From Trichobilharzia regenti (Eukaryota > Platyhelminthes > Trematoda > Strigeidida > Schistosomatidae), in contig OX235270.1 of assembly GCA_944472135.2 (NCBI GenBank), positions 87,553,168-87,617,167 of the forward strand: a DNA stretch of 64,000 nt, written 5' to 3'. Of the stretch, positions 35,135 through 47,235 are shown piece after piece. Each line of letters starts with the position of its first letter. The stretch's first letter is position 1. The notes beneath the pieces were generated by a model. That model had not been told where the DNA came from. It saw nothing but the letters and a program-made list of their open reading frames with translations, and did no database searches. Both the position numbers and the translations under genes were made by a program.

Positions 35135-35772
35135 CATTATTATAGGGGTTTTTAATATTTCCCAACGAATGAAAAACAAAACGATATTGTTTTTACTGAC
35201 GTTTCGCTATTTAATGCTAATAGCTTTCTCAAAGTATTATTAAACCGGAATTTACAAAATCTCAGCATATATATAACAAAGAGTTAGGGGGTGAGAAAAT
35301 ATAGACTTAGTTCAACTTAAAAGGACATATTGAAAGTCAAAATAACAATGAAGATCGTTCAAACCAAATATCAAAGGTAATAGTATATCTGTTATTATAT
35401 CAAAACAAAGTTTACTAACTTGATCATCGTTCGTTAGTCTGGGGTCATTTTTGGTTGTCAAGTTAGAGAATAGGCAAAGGTAACCAAACCAAGTGTAGGT
35501 TGTGAAATACTTGATCATCATTCGTCAGTCTGGGTCGTTTTCTAACCCCCTAACTCTTTGATATATATATATATGCTGAGATTTTGTAAATTCCGGTTTA
35601 ATAATACTTTGAGAAAGCTATTAGCATTAAATAGCGAAACGTCAGTAAAAACAATATCGTTTTGTTTTTCATTCATTGGGAAATACAAAAGCCTCTATTA
35701 TAATGAATATCTTATACCCAATGCACAAATTTTTTCAAACCGTTAAAAGTGAACTTGGTTTGGACATATATA
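35135..35772. mobile_element. PLE-derived element with inverted terminal arms and 13-bp target duplication
   Basis: Arms of ~155 bp (35135-35300 and 35535-35710) are near-perfect inverted repeats. A 13-bp direct repeat, ataacctaatctt, flanks the unit at 35122-35134 and 35773-35785, which indicates insertion. Each arm contains a perfect hairpin gctatt/aatagc followed by GAAACGTC, as in hammerhead-like motifs of PLE terminal repeats. The other core box is degenerate (TTTGAGAA for CTGANGA). The interior holds a direct repeat (cttgatcatcgttcgttagtctggg near 35420 and a variant near 35511). No protein is encoded. I infer two pseudo-LTRs in inverted orientation without the PLE coding part; a MITE with long TIRs is the alternative. 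Confidence 0.65.
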
Positions 35773-36045
35773 ATAACCTAATCTTTCTTACCGTAGAAAA
35801 GTACTGGTTATATTAGGTGATCCACAAGTAAGTGGTAATGTTGACGTATTGAACTGCTGACAATCTGATTTCTGTGTCATTCTAAATTTCGCTGGTGAAA
35901 CACTAAATAGATATAGGGCATTTAAAATATACCAGACTTTTGGTGAGTAACTGGTGAATGATGTCAGAGTTTTCTGATAAGTTAGAAGAGTATTTTGTAA
36001 GTGTAGATCTTGGGCACTGTGGTAGAATGCACTTTCATATTATAT

Positions 36046-36358
36046 TGTAACAACAGAAGACAACGGGCAGGCAACAGATCGTTTATCATGGAAATCAACA
36101 CATATTTATAGATTTTCATGTACATATTATAGATTATTGTTAGCCGAAAAACACAGTCCTCTGATTGGTTGTTTCCTGTAGAAAGTTAACCTTGCATCTC
36201 TTTGCGGCTTTTTCTTGAATGTCAGATCATCTATATGTTAACTGTACCCGCCTACGCAAAGCCTTTGTCCTCATCTTTCTCACGACCAATATTGGGGAAA
36301 TAAACATTGACGTTAATTACTGTATACCGAATTTGGCTAGCAGCCAGCTCTCACCACA
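36046..36358 (+). mobile_element. Solo-LTR-like element
   Basis: The ~313-bp unit begins TGTAACAACAG and ends CTCACCACA, fitting the TG...CA ends of LTRs. It is flanked by a 4-bp repeat, atat. It has an AATAAA signal near 36298. A diverged second copy on the minus strand at 53820-54161 sits between perfect 5-bp target repeats. No gag or pol is visible beside either. The size and start resemble Gypsy-type LTRs of schistosomes (Boudicca is a possible relative), but I cannot confirm the family. Confidence 0.65.
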
Positions 36359-36386
36359 ATATAAGTTCATTTCAAATACCGCACAG

Positions 36387-36450
36387 TGATGCAGTATTAA
36401 TAAGTGGATGACGTTCCGAGCATAAATTATTGCTCATAATTATATCAATT
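36387..36450 (-). repeat. PLE terminal-repeat remnant
   Basis: The block attattgctcataattatatcaa preceded by tggatgacgttccgagc is a variant of the PLE hammerhead-like block at 2173-2245 and 12446-12490. On the minus strand the GAAAC box reads GGAAC. Confidence 0.4.
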
Positions 36451-38756
36451 TAGAGTGAGTTAAGAAAAATAAGTCCGTCTAAGAAAACCATAGGCACGCA
36501 TTAAGTTTTGCATTCCTTCAAATTAGACAGAAAATTCATCAGTCAAGTATCCCACGGTACTGAATTAAAAGGACTGAAACATTTGGAAAGTAATCACAGA
36601 CTGTCATTAAATGAAATGGCTGGTTTCATACCACTAGTGTTAGTCTGTATTACGTTGTTTTACCTATTTTCTCTCTATGAAGGTGTTATCGGTGTTGCAT
36701 TATTAAAAAAGACAGTCCAAACACTTAGAATAATCATTTTCCGAAATATATCCGGTAACTCTCACTGAAACAGATGAAAACACTGAGATATCAACGTAGC
36801 TGATGGGCGAACTATTATTATTCCTACCAAACGAATAAATGCAAAGATACATAAGATTCATTTTGCAAGCGTTCTGAACTGAAAACAGTTCAGAACAAGT
36901 ACCAAATGTAATGGAAATGAGGTTTATTTTAATTTATTTACAGTTTTATTAGCCTACTGCTGAAAAGTAAGGAAACCAATGGAATACACAAACCTAATAC
37001 AAAATAAGACGACGGATAAGACATAAAAACAAGGGTAGAAAATGTTAGCAGATAGAGTTTATGGGTAGACAGATGCAGACAACACCGTTAGAATTGTCGA
37101 TGAATGCACTAAATTGCATGAAGACAAGAATTTGCAGCTCGAATTGGGAATTTTTAGCCATTTAGGTGTTTCGAGGACTTGAAAATCTTATGAATCAATA
37201 AAATATTTGTCCAGAAAGATTTATCAGCAGGAGCTTCAAAAGTAGGAAACGCAAGTAAAATTCTCCAAACATCCCAAATTGTTTTAGTGTCGTCAAACTA
37301 ACAATCTGAGGAAAAATATTGAGACCGACGCCTGACACGGACATACAGCGAACATAATTTGCAACTTAAAGCATAGTAAAGCAAATGTTACAAAAATGAA
37401 GAAAGAACAAACGAGCACTCAACAATTCCACGTCGACTTATTTTTTCGAGTGTGATAGCGAAAACGAATACATATATCTTAAGGAAAAGCTTGAAAAAGC
37501 AAGGAAATCTAAAACTTTCAAAAGTAGAAAATTTGTTTTCTTTTTAGCGTGACAAAAATGTTCCAAAGTTTAGCTGTAAAGTGTAGAATAGATTGAAAAA
37601 TGTCTACGCTGCTAAAAATGCGTTCATGGTGTTTAGAGGTTCATCCTCAACACTTTCATAATCGAGCTAACTTATAAGTATTATTCACTCTATAACTCTT
37701 CGAATCTGTGTTTGGGAAGTGCTATCACCCTCCAAAATCTATAGAATTTAGTAATTTAAACTATTATCAATGTGGAAAATCAGTTTCCTATGTGTTACGT
37801 TACTCATACATTCACCGTAGGTACTATGTATTCTGATGCGATTGATTCGACTTGGTTGGATTGTAACTCAGTGGTTACTTGGTAAAGCCTCATCATTTTT
37901 AATCCCCTACTCTGCTAATAAACAGGTTGTGGATGTATCAGACTGTATGTAGTTTAAGGGTTCGGTGATCAACTATGATAAAGTTTTTTTTTTGTGAATC
38001 TGTACTTTCAATTCCAACCATATTTATGGGAAATATTTAATTAACTGTTGTGGAAATATGACTTTAAGTGGTTACTATAGCTTCGGTTTTCGGTTTGTAC
38101 TAAACAAATCCATAATGGAGTTAGTAGTCAACTAATTTCGCTATCTTACTGTATCTCTTCTCTCTGTAAAATTTGGCTCTGTTTATGAAAACATAATTAA
38201 TACCACTGTCATAGTAATTATAACACTACTCATTAAGATTTAATTTTTATTCTTGATTATATATTTCCGTTTTTATGTGGATAACTATGCATACATATGT
38301 ATGAATACGTAAAACATAATGCGGTATAGACGACAGGATTTTGCTCGCATATATGTGTTTACGTGATAATGACAGTGACATGGTTTCCTATGAATGCAAC
38401 ATTTTCATATCTATTGTTAGGCAATTAGGACCAGGAGTAATAATCTAAGAGTGGCAACCACGAATGTTAAAGAATATAACATGACAAGAAAGACACTTAG
38501 AAATAAAACACGGGTAACGAAGAAAGAGGAGAGAGAATCTTAAAAAGTTCATATCCACAAACGCATAGGAAACTAAACAAAATCAAACCGGTGTTCTTGT
38601 TTTGATGGAGTATACTTAAGAAATCTCATTGCCTGTATGTGTATATATAATGTTATTTTAATTCGTAAACCTCGTAAGCGTACTTTAAACCTTACATTCA
38701 ACTTGCCATAATTAAGTAGTTCATAAAAGTTTCGAGTAACACTGATTTGTTTTCAG
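36451..38756. other. Non-coding AT-rich stretch
   Basis: No confident gene. An open frame near 36508-36768 has a hydrophobic stretch (FIPLVLVCITLFYLF) but no clear splice sites or family resemblance; I leave it uncalled. Confidence 0.45.
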
Positions 38757-38962
38757 CTCACAAAGAGAAATCTCTTGACTTGCTTTCATATCACAGATTG
38801 TCTTTTTATTTATTTTTATTTGCTAGTAGTGAACTGCTGATTCAGAATGAGGAATTTAGCTCATTCAGTCGGGGAAATTTAGCACTCATGAGGATATTTG
38901 AACATATGGTTTCACCGGCACATCTTCTTTGCGTTTTGTTGTCTTCACTCCAATTCAGTTAG
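38757..38962 (+). CDS. Weak candidate coding exon, unknown
   Basis: An acceptor-like tttgttttcag ends at 38756. A second, stronger one (a long T-rich run ending gctag) ends at 38826. The frame continues to a TAG at 38960-38962, encoding segments such as ELLIQNEEFSSFSRGN. If real, it would be a last exon or an alternative end. The protein is not recognised, and random openness in AT-rich DNA is a serious alternative. Confidence 0.18.
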
Positions 38963-39389
38963 CTCAATTACTGTCCACAAGCTTTTATTCCATTTACCAC
39001 ACCATCTCATCCATTTTATCATCGGACTCTCGTCGAACTTGTCCACTCCCATTCCGGTTCTAATTCGGGGTTAGCGTGTGACATCACTCAATAGTCGCCT
39101 CGGTACGCTTCCAGTCGATCTTGATTTCCTATGGCAGACTTGTTAGACAATAATTTCTTGACTTGTTGGTTGCCATAGTTTTTCGCTGCTTATCCTTTGC
39201 TTCCTGTCATCTAATCTTCACTATCCAGTGGAGACAATAAATTACTGCAATCTAAAGAAAGATTTTTAGTGCCATATTCAGCAGCTAAACAATGATCGAT
39301 TCATTTTGAAACCATACTATTTACAGCAGAACTGCACACTTCATTTTGCATAAAGCATACCAATTGCAGTTTACATCTTAGCATAGGTA

Positions 39390-40690
39390 ATAACAAATGA
39401 AGTTGCGGTTACAATTTACCCAAAAGATTGCTGAACTAGATGCCTATGGTAAGCACTTTGTATCATTTGATGTTGCTGCATTTTTTACCAATGTCAGCCG
39501 TCACTGAAACGGTTGACTTTATTTGCGATGCAGCAAATGAATGTCCTATGCCTAAGTATTGCTTGAGGAAATTACTGAATATATGACCTAAAGACGTACA
39601 GTTTTTGTTCAGTGAAGAATTGTATTTTCAAATAGAGGACGTAGCGATCGAAAGCCCATTAGGGTCCCTGTCTGAAGATATGTTTCGGGCAAGTTTAGAA
39701 TATACTACGTTAAAGGATTGTATCGGAAAAGCCTACATGTACCTGTGGTATATGGATGATATTTTCATAGTATGCAGAAATAAGGTTGAAGTTGAGATAA
39801 TTTTAGAAGAATTTAATTCGTGCCATGCTAGCGTGACATTTACAGTGGGACATGAACATAATGATACTGTAAACATCTTGGATGTAAATCTGCTTGAACA
39901 GGTCGATAGAGATGTAGGAAAATCGATTTATAGAAAGGCAACTTCGAAAGGACAATTTGTACATCTCAGTATCTTCGGTCCTGTCCAAAACAAAAGGACT
40001 CTGGTTAGAATAGTATTCGATAGCGCAAGAATATATGTTCAATTATCAAACTAGACTGCGAAGAGATATTCCTGAGGGAAACATTATTGAGGAATGGGTA
40101 TTCGGAAAGATTTACAGATATCTGTGCAAAAAACTAAGAAAAGTGATATCGGAGACTGTTTCTAAAAAGAAGGTTTACATAAAGTCACCTTTCAAGGGAG
40201 ATGAAATTACTCATTTGTTGGAACGTCATCTAGAGAAAGCCATTAGACGAACCTATTATGCAGCTGATGTGGTGCTCATAAGCACAACAACGGGGATATT
40301 GCAAGCACCAGGTAAAGATTAGATATCAGTCTCTGCGACATCAAAATATGCATATCAGTTTACATGTGTTTGTGGAAAACAAATACTTTGGGTGGACGGA
40401 AAAGTGTCTTTTGGCTCGCGTTGCTGAACACTGCCCCAAATGACTTTTTGTACTCGTGATGGCATCCCGAGAAGCTCAGCCACACGACATTTATTGGACT
40501 GTGATCAAACGATGACGTTGAACAAAAGCTTTACAGTTATTAATAAGCAAATTAACAAAAAAGCTGTCGGTTTTGTTGAAGCCTGTGGAATCAGATTGAA
40601 GAAGTCGGATCTCTGAATACAAAAGGAGTCGTTTAGTTACCTTAAATCTACTCTCTGTGTTACCCTTACAGTTTTCCACTCCTTTCCCTC
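39390..40690 (+). pseudogene. Penelope-like element remnant: reverse transcriptase + GIY-YIG
   Basis: The plus strand encodes the C-terminal half of a PLE polyprotein, broken by frameshifts. In order: RT motif A-like HFVSFDVAAFFTNV (about 39450); a motif-B-like SPLGSLSEDMF (about 39653); the catalytic YMDD box (about 39749) in YLWYMDDIFIV; and ILDVNL with the following segments. The RT thumb (KKVYIKSPFKGDEITHLLERH) is at about 40170-40230. A GIY-YIG start follows (YQFTCVCGK near 40350). The remaining helix AEHCPK and the C-terminal HLLDCD...CGIRLKKSDL...IQKE block run to about 40640. At least three frame changes make it inactive. The longest uninterrupted frame is 39605-40054. Confidence 0.85.
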
Positions 40691-42814
40691 TTCTCTTTAC
40701 AGTTTTTTTTCATTATTATCATTAATTTATCTAACATACTGTTAGTTTTCTAAGGACGTGTGAAAATCGAAAATCTTAGTGAGGAGTGTTCAGACTATCT
40801 TATGAGTTTAAATCATACACTTAAAATGGTTTACATACGTTAAATTTATTTATTTGTGTTTCCTTGTGTTTCAATCTAGATGTCTATAACTGTATTAATT
40901 CTACCAGAATAACTCCAGTTTATATGTTAATATGTACCTGGACGAATATTATTAATTTAATAATCACTTTAACAGATCACTGACAGCCTATTATAGATCG
41001 TATATTTTTTCAAACTGATACTTGTTTCTTGTCACAATTTTAGTGTGTTTGTATGCATTTAACCTTAAACAGAAAACTGTATAAATAATGGTGTTTGTAC
41101 AGCATTCAGTCGATGAGTCCTTCTGTCGCTTTTCTCACACCAGTTGCTTGTTTGTAATTTACTACAGGAAAGAAATATTTTCAATCATAATTTTAAGTTG
41201 TACACGTGTACATTATGCCATCAAGCCAATTAGCCTTTCTCCTCAATTATAATTATCACAAATGGAGATGGATACTATGTGGAAGAGTTAATGTCACTTT
41301 TAATGACAAGAGAAGATAAATTAATTGCCTAAAATGAAGTGTCACACTAACTGTTTCCACAGTATATCAATAAAACCTTTGAATGTCAGATTAAACTGAC
41401 TCCAGAATTTAAAACTGTGCACAACGAAACTCATTCTAAATTTTAGCCTTACTACATCACATACTTTGACTGATGTTGTTAAAGAGATTAATTTATAAAA
41501 TTTCATAGGAATCTAATGACTGTATTCAGTAAATAAAAGGTTACTCAACATACAGAATACCTCACTGTGCGTCTATCCATGACGATCTAGCTTTAAATGC
41601 TTCATAAATATACATAAGCAAGTATTAAATTTCAGTTCTAATAGTGAAGCTTGATGTTTCATTATCTCACAAGTTGATGATAAATTAAAAAAATCGCTAT
41701 CATCTTGAAACAGCTTTCTTTCTTGACCACCGAAGAGAAGATTAAGAGTGTTCTACGGATTGAAAAGAAACTGCCGTTTAAGTGAATTCGGTGTTTATTT
41801 CACGTGAAACTTTTGATAAGCCAAGAGACTGAACAAGAACAGTTCTGAAATTGGCTGAACCAGTCTCCAAAAATACGTATAAAGCGTAACAACGGATTGA
41901 GTGAATGAAAATTGCTATAAATTCATCCGAAGTATAACTAGTTTCTCAGAATGAAAATTTCATAAGCTCAGTATTTCGTCGTCTCCTTGATCATTTACTA
42001 TGGTTTCGCGGTTTGTTTTCCTTTTCACTTACCATAATGTCCTACAGAAAATTATGGAAATTATGCATACATGACACACGATACGATATTCTGTCGATAG
42101 TGTATTACAGACACCAGTCTATAGGAAGAGAAGATCACATACTGAGAAATTAATGTCAAGTCATATTATTAAAAGGTGAAAGGTGCAAACGGTTAGGCAA
42201 AATACACACTATGGAAGTGAAGTTTTATATCCTTCAACACACCATGTACGGTTTGAAAGGCAAATCAAAATAATAAAGCGATCAATCGAAATACGAAATA
42301 TAACTGAGACCAGAAGTAATATTGCTTAACTAGCTACAGTGTTCACACGAATAACCAAACGTGATACAGTAGCTAGCAAATACTAGAGGCCACCCTGCTG
42401 ACCAGGATTTATGCAGGGTGAGTGAGTCGTGACTCATAGGATTTCCTTCTATGTACGCCATTTTTATCTGGCTGAAACTAACACAATTTTTGTCACCATT
42501 TGTGTCTGAAATGAAAAAGCTTTACATGTGTTTAGTGACTGCATACGGATCAATGTATGAAGGTCCTAACGAACGAAGAACAAATAAGTATGAGTACATT
42601 TTTAAACATAGTTGAACTAATCATTCATTGATTTTTGAATAAATTATTTTGAATCTTATGAAAAGGAACTATGCTTTCGAAGAAAATGGAAAAAAACCTG
42701 GGTTTTATCAATTACAAAAGTCCTTGATATTTCCAACAAAATTAATAGCCATCGTGCTTTTCCCCATTAAAAGCAAAATTAAAATGTTCAAGAGTTGGTA
42801 TGTAAGGATTAGAT
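40691..42814. other. Non-coding AT-rich stretch
   Basis: No gene recognised. Part may be untranslated or terminal-repeat sequence of the PLE upstream, but no hammerhead motif was found. Confidence 0.5.
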
Positions 42815-43145
42815 TTGTTTTTACGAGTTCGTCCACGGATTGATATCAGTTAGAGAAGCATTAAAAACCAGGGAGTACTGGACAGCTGTTTCATCCCAGT
42901 TCGAGAACCATCGGCAGTGATTGGTAGGAGTTAGAATTTATGGGCTGGCCATTGAGGAGTCGGGTCTCAGTAGGTAAATGGTATACCACCTTGCCTTGTA
43001 ACCAGAAGGTCCTGGGTTCCAACCCCTGTTGGTGCGTACTGCCGATGATTCCCAATTTGGGATGAAACAGTCGTCCAGTACTCCCTGGTTTTTGATGCTT
43101 CTCTAACTGATGTCAATCCGTGGTCAAACTCGTAAAAATTAAAAT
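42815..43145 (+). repeat. Family D: tRNA-like centre between ~100-bp inverted arms
   Basis: The left arm (42825-42920) reads ttttacgagttcgtccacgg onward. The right arm (43035-43140) is its reverse complement at roughly 90 percent by eye. Between them lies a tRNA-like sequence with box A tctcagtaggtaaatgg and box B gggttccaacccc (about 43015). The same interior (tagaatttatgggctggcc...gagtcgggtctcag) occurs in the unit at 55067-55422. No open frame is present. Confidence 0.75.
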
Positions 43146-44224
43146 GTATCAGAGTTATTCTTTCGGTGTTTTAATGGAACCTGTCTTTCTCCGATTAAAA
43201 AGAATTTCTTCCTGCTTTTCATGATTCATATTTGCTAATAGGCATCTTTAAGAATTATATATTTGACAAAAGTGTTATACTTCTTCCTTATTAGGTGGAA
43301 AGATAGTAGTCATTTTGTCTACGGTTTTGTTTATATATGGAAAACAGAAAATATTTCTAATCGTGTATACACGTTCTAACGAATAAGACCTTTATATCTG
43401 TATATTTAGGTTATGAAGGGATTTGTAACTCAATGTCAAAAGAAAGAAAAGAAAATTCTTTGAAAACTTCCGCATGAAAATAAAGTATCATCAAATTAGT
43501 TAGGTTGTAAAAAGAAAATAAGTCATAGTGAACATTTGACGTAGACGACTGTTCAGTGCATTAACTTAGCTAATTATATTTCCGTTTTTAAAATGAAATT
43601 ATCTACCTGACTTATTGACTAGTAATCAGGGCAAAGAAAGCGAATACCTTCAAAAATAACATTCAATTCAAAACTCTCACCGAATGTGATCGTACTCTGT
43701 ACCACTGCGTAGAATGCATAATTAGTCTACACCTATGATAAATTACAAGTTGGGTCATGCCGATTCTACACGGTACACTTAACTGTGCTCGTAGGATTCA
43801 AGAACTATTAGTTATTAATCATTTGTTGACGAAATGAACTCATGCAGAAAAATTTAATTGTCTAAAGATGAGCTTTAACTCTACTTAATGACAAGGTCAA
43901 TGAATCGGTTGTTTTTAACAGAAAGGAGATTGAAATTTTTGAAATTTTAAAGATGTTCTACATATCTGAATCACTATTAGAAATCTGAGTTTCCCGAAAT
44001 TCTAATGAATATAAGCAATTAATTTATTTAAAAAGCTAATAAGAAGTACATAGATGGCTGTTTTTATTGTGTGCTCAACAGGATTTCATTTAAATCTTCC
44101 AGTTTGTTGTTGAAAAACTGTGGACATATGTTTACGGCTTCCTATTACTTGATTCTGTCAACCTAAATAAGAATTTATGACAACATATAGAATGGAATTG
44201 GACCCTATAAATTGTTCACTACAC
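43146..44224. other. Non-coding AT-rich stretch
   Basis: Nothing recognised. Confidence 0.5.
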
Positions 44225-44510
44225 ATTCAATTATCTACTCCGGTCATTCAGATTACAATTACAAGCAAAGTGAGGATGTGACATCATGATGTCACCAGTA
44301 TTCTTCAGGATCATGATAACAAGATTCAACATAAAAGGAAGGAATGTTACAGTTATGCAATGCCATGCACCTACAAACAGCACAGACCAAGAGCAGAAGG
44401 AAGACTTATACAAACAACTTATACCATTAGTAAACAAAACCCCTGGTAGATAGTGACATAAGTCTTCTAAGGTGCGATGTGAATGCCAGAATAAGAGCAA
44501 AAAAACACAG
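44225..44510 (+). mobile_element. RTE endonuclease fragment (copy R3)
   Basis: Plus-strand reading gives VIYSGHSDYN (44237), then a frame with IMITRFNIKGRNVTVMQCHAPTNS (44312-44380) and an EDLYKQL segment. These correspond to VIYSGHPEDN and IMTARFNSKGRKVSIIQCYAPTNN of the intact copy. It is broken on both sides and frameshifted. Confidence 0.8.
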
Positions 44511-44882
44511 GAAAAAAACTTATTACTATTAATATTTTTACAAATGACAGTATTATCTACCACGGTATTGCCAAACACTTCCCCGCGAAATGAGTGTTTA
44601 TGTATAAGAAAAGCACTTCTATTTTACATTCAACTGAGGCAAACGCCATTGGCTTTAAGAGTGAAACGTCAGCAAGGTCATAGAAAATAAAAAGTATTCA
44701 GGAGAAATATGTTAACATAATTGCCGGCTGATTGTTGACGTAAGCAGTCAGAAGCGACAAAGATAAAGCGGTAATATTAAAGCGTGAGGTTACCAAACAA
44801 GTACTAATAATACACTGACCAACCTAGTAAGCAATATATCAAACTTTTGCATTAGTTGACTTTAAAAACTCAAAGTTATTTA

Positions 44883-47235
44883 TTATTATTCCCTTGGATT
44901 CCAAGTGAAAAATAGGGCTCTAACAACACATCTCCACTTTCTTCTCATTTCTACCATCCTCTTCAGCTGGATCCATGATTGACCATAATCTCTCGTCTCC
45001 TCCTAGAAAACGACCTCTTCCATATCACCCTCCAATTGACGATCCCCTTGCCTCTTCCCTATTTGGATTTCACTCGAGTGATGGTATGCATTGCGCGCGA
45101 AGCCATTTAACCACCTCCTCAAAGTTTTCCCGATCCATCTCCACTTCCTCCTACATATTTGTTGGGAAATCGGCTCTTGGTTGGTTTGTTGCCAGTCGGA
45201 GTTTCCTGTTTCTAGTTATTTCTGACCGGCTAGCCATTTGGTCTCCAGTTTAGAGGCAGGAAAAAGGACAGCTGTTGACAAAAGTCTACACTAGCCTGTT
45301 GGAATTTCCTTACGTAACTGACACGCAGTGCAAGTTTTTGAACCGTACAGAAGCACTGACCGACTTGACATTTGTATCGAAAATCTGAATCTTGTTGTTT
45401 ATGCTGACTGATTGAGTGCAGAAGATTTTCGAACAACTTTCAGGGTGATGAAGTCGTATCTTGTCTTACTGGTTTTGACTGACTGGCTTTGACATCTTCA
45501 TACGTGTCGTGTGCCTGTGGTTGGAACTGTGCTTCCTAGATAAGTGAAGGAAGTAACCTCTGTCATATCTCTCCCTATGATGGTGAATGGTGCTGTTAGT
45601 TGTGGTTGTTGATTTGCTATCTTTATCACCTCCGTCTTCTGTATGTTCACATGGAGTCCTGTCTTCGCTGCCAGCCAGCCTCTTCAGTCAGTGTTTTGGT
45701 TTTTGCCTGCAAGTCTTCGAGTTTGTGTGACATTGGACATACATCATCCACGCGCGAAATGCAGATGTTCTAGAGTCTTCTCATCGGTGGTCCAGAGCAT
45801 TTCTGTCTCCTCGCTCCCCACAGTCCTACAAATAATCCAGTCCACCGAAATTAGGAATATCTTTGTGGGCGATAATAGTCAACCAGCATTGTATTAACCC
45901 TGTATTTTACTGAAAAGGCTTTACTGGATTTTTCGTAGTAGATTATCTGACACGTAGAATTGTCATATAGCCAGTTGTTGAGTAAGGCTGACAAAAATTT
46001 GGTGCACTGCCCTCCGTAGTGTTGAAGCATTTTCCAAATGAATTCTCAGTTGACAACGTCTGCCGAAGGCACTTGCGAAGTCGATGAAGCTGATGTAGTT
46101 GTTTGGCTGATATCCTATGATTTTTTCTGTGATGGCAATGCATAGAGTTGCGGTTTGATCAGCCAATGATTTGCGTCTCCTGAATCCAGCCAGCTTGTTC
46201 CGGCCTGGTTGAGTCCTCTATACAGTTCGTCTTTTATTCACTCCAGGATGACGTGACTTAGCATTTTACTTGGTGTGGAAAAGATCGTTATTCCACGCCA
46301 GTTCTCTCAGAGGCCTTTCTTTGGTAGGTCGACAAGGCAGCCAGCCTGTAACAAGATACGGAAGCCAAGGTATATTTTTCATTAATCAAACTGCTGTTAA
46401 TATATATATGCTTGTACAGGATGTCTGTGGTCAAAAAATCATTGAAAACGTACAATTCTACGAATAGGTATCCATTCTCATTCATTTTGCCTCTCGACCC
46501 ACGATGAGTTCTCTTCCTGTATTATCTGCCTCCAGTTCAGTTGGCATTCATATTGCTCATATGGATTTTTATGTCACTATTCGAGATGTTGTCCATTATT
46601 GTTTGCAGTTGTCTATAAACACCTTCTTTCTTCCCTGGTTCCGAGTTGTTTGTAGCAGTGAGTGAGTTGAATCTTGCTGTCATGATCATGGATGATATTG
46701 GTTCTCACTTCATTGGGGCTTTAGCTGCCGCTGGCGGCATCATTATGGCCACCTCATTAGTGTGCTCGAAGTTGTCGTCTGGGTGACCGGAGTAGATTAC
46801 TGACTCTGGAGTTGAAAATGTTGTAGTCCACATCCAGTCTATATGCTCTCGCATATAAGCAGCACTTCTATGCCATATCTTCTCTTTTATTTGGCTACCT
46901 CGGCAACCTTCCCAGGATCATACATTGTACGGCATTCCACGTCCTAATGTTTATTCTTGCTTGCTTTCATCGAGAGAAGGCACACCGGCCGACTGGCTTC
47001 CCGAAGGTTTTCACCAGTCTGATGAGTCATTACATCTCTCTGATTTCAGCGAATAATAAGATTTTTATTCGAACTTTTCGTATTTTTAATATTTTTCGTG
47101 CATTGAAGTTTCTGTAACAGTCTGATGGTTCTTGTGTTTTGGGGTTGCTAGCCCCACGCGCAACCCTCCCTCTTTACTCGGGCCTGAGACCGGCTAGAAA
47201 ACTAGCAAGCCAGTTAACTAGGCGAGGTTAAAGTT
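44883..47235 (-). mobile_element. Decayed RTE LINE (copy R4) with 5' end preserved
   Basis: The 3' end lies at about 44883 (attattattcccttgg, the (aat)n tail in reverse). The C-terminal RT block is at 45436-45230, the RT middle around 46200-45850, and endonuclease fragments at 46800-46500 and 46960-46890 (minus-strand tggaatgccgtacaatgtatg, compare TWNVRTMY). The 5' end at about 47235-47130 reads ctagccggtctcaggcccg and gcgtggggctagcaacccc. That is the RTE 5' sequence also used as the SINE B body. Multiple stops, frameshifts and a deletion (between about 46370 and 46500) inactivate it. Confidence 0.85.

Noticed and set aside
36508..36768. 86-codon frame with a hydrophobic segment.
   Set aside because: No clear acceptor or donor and no ATG at its start; hydrophobic runs are common in T-rich translations.
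44231..44578. 115-codon minus-strand open frame.
   Set aside because: Antisense to an RTE endonuclease fragment that explains the sequence.
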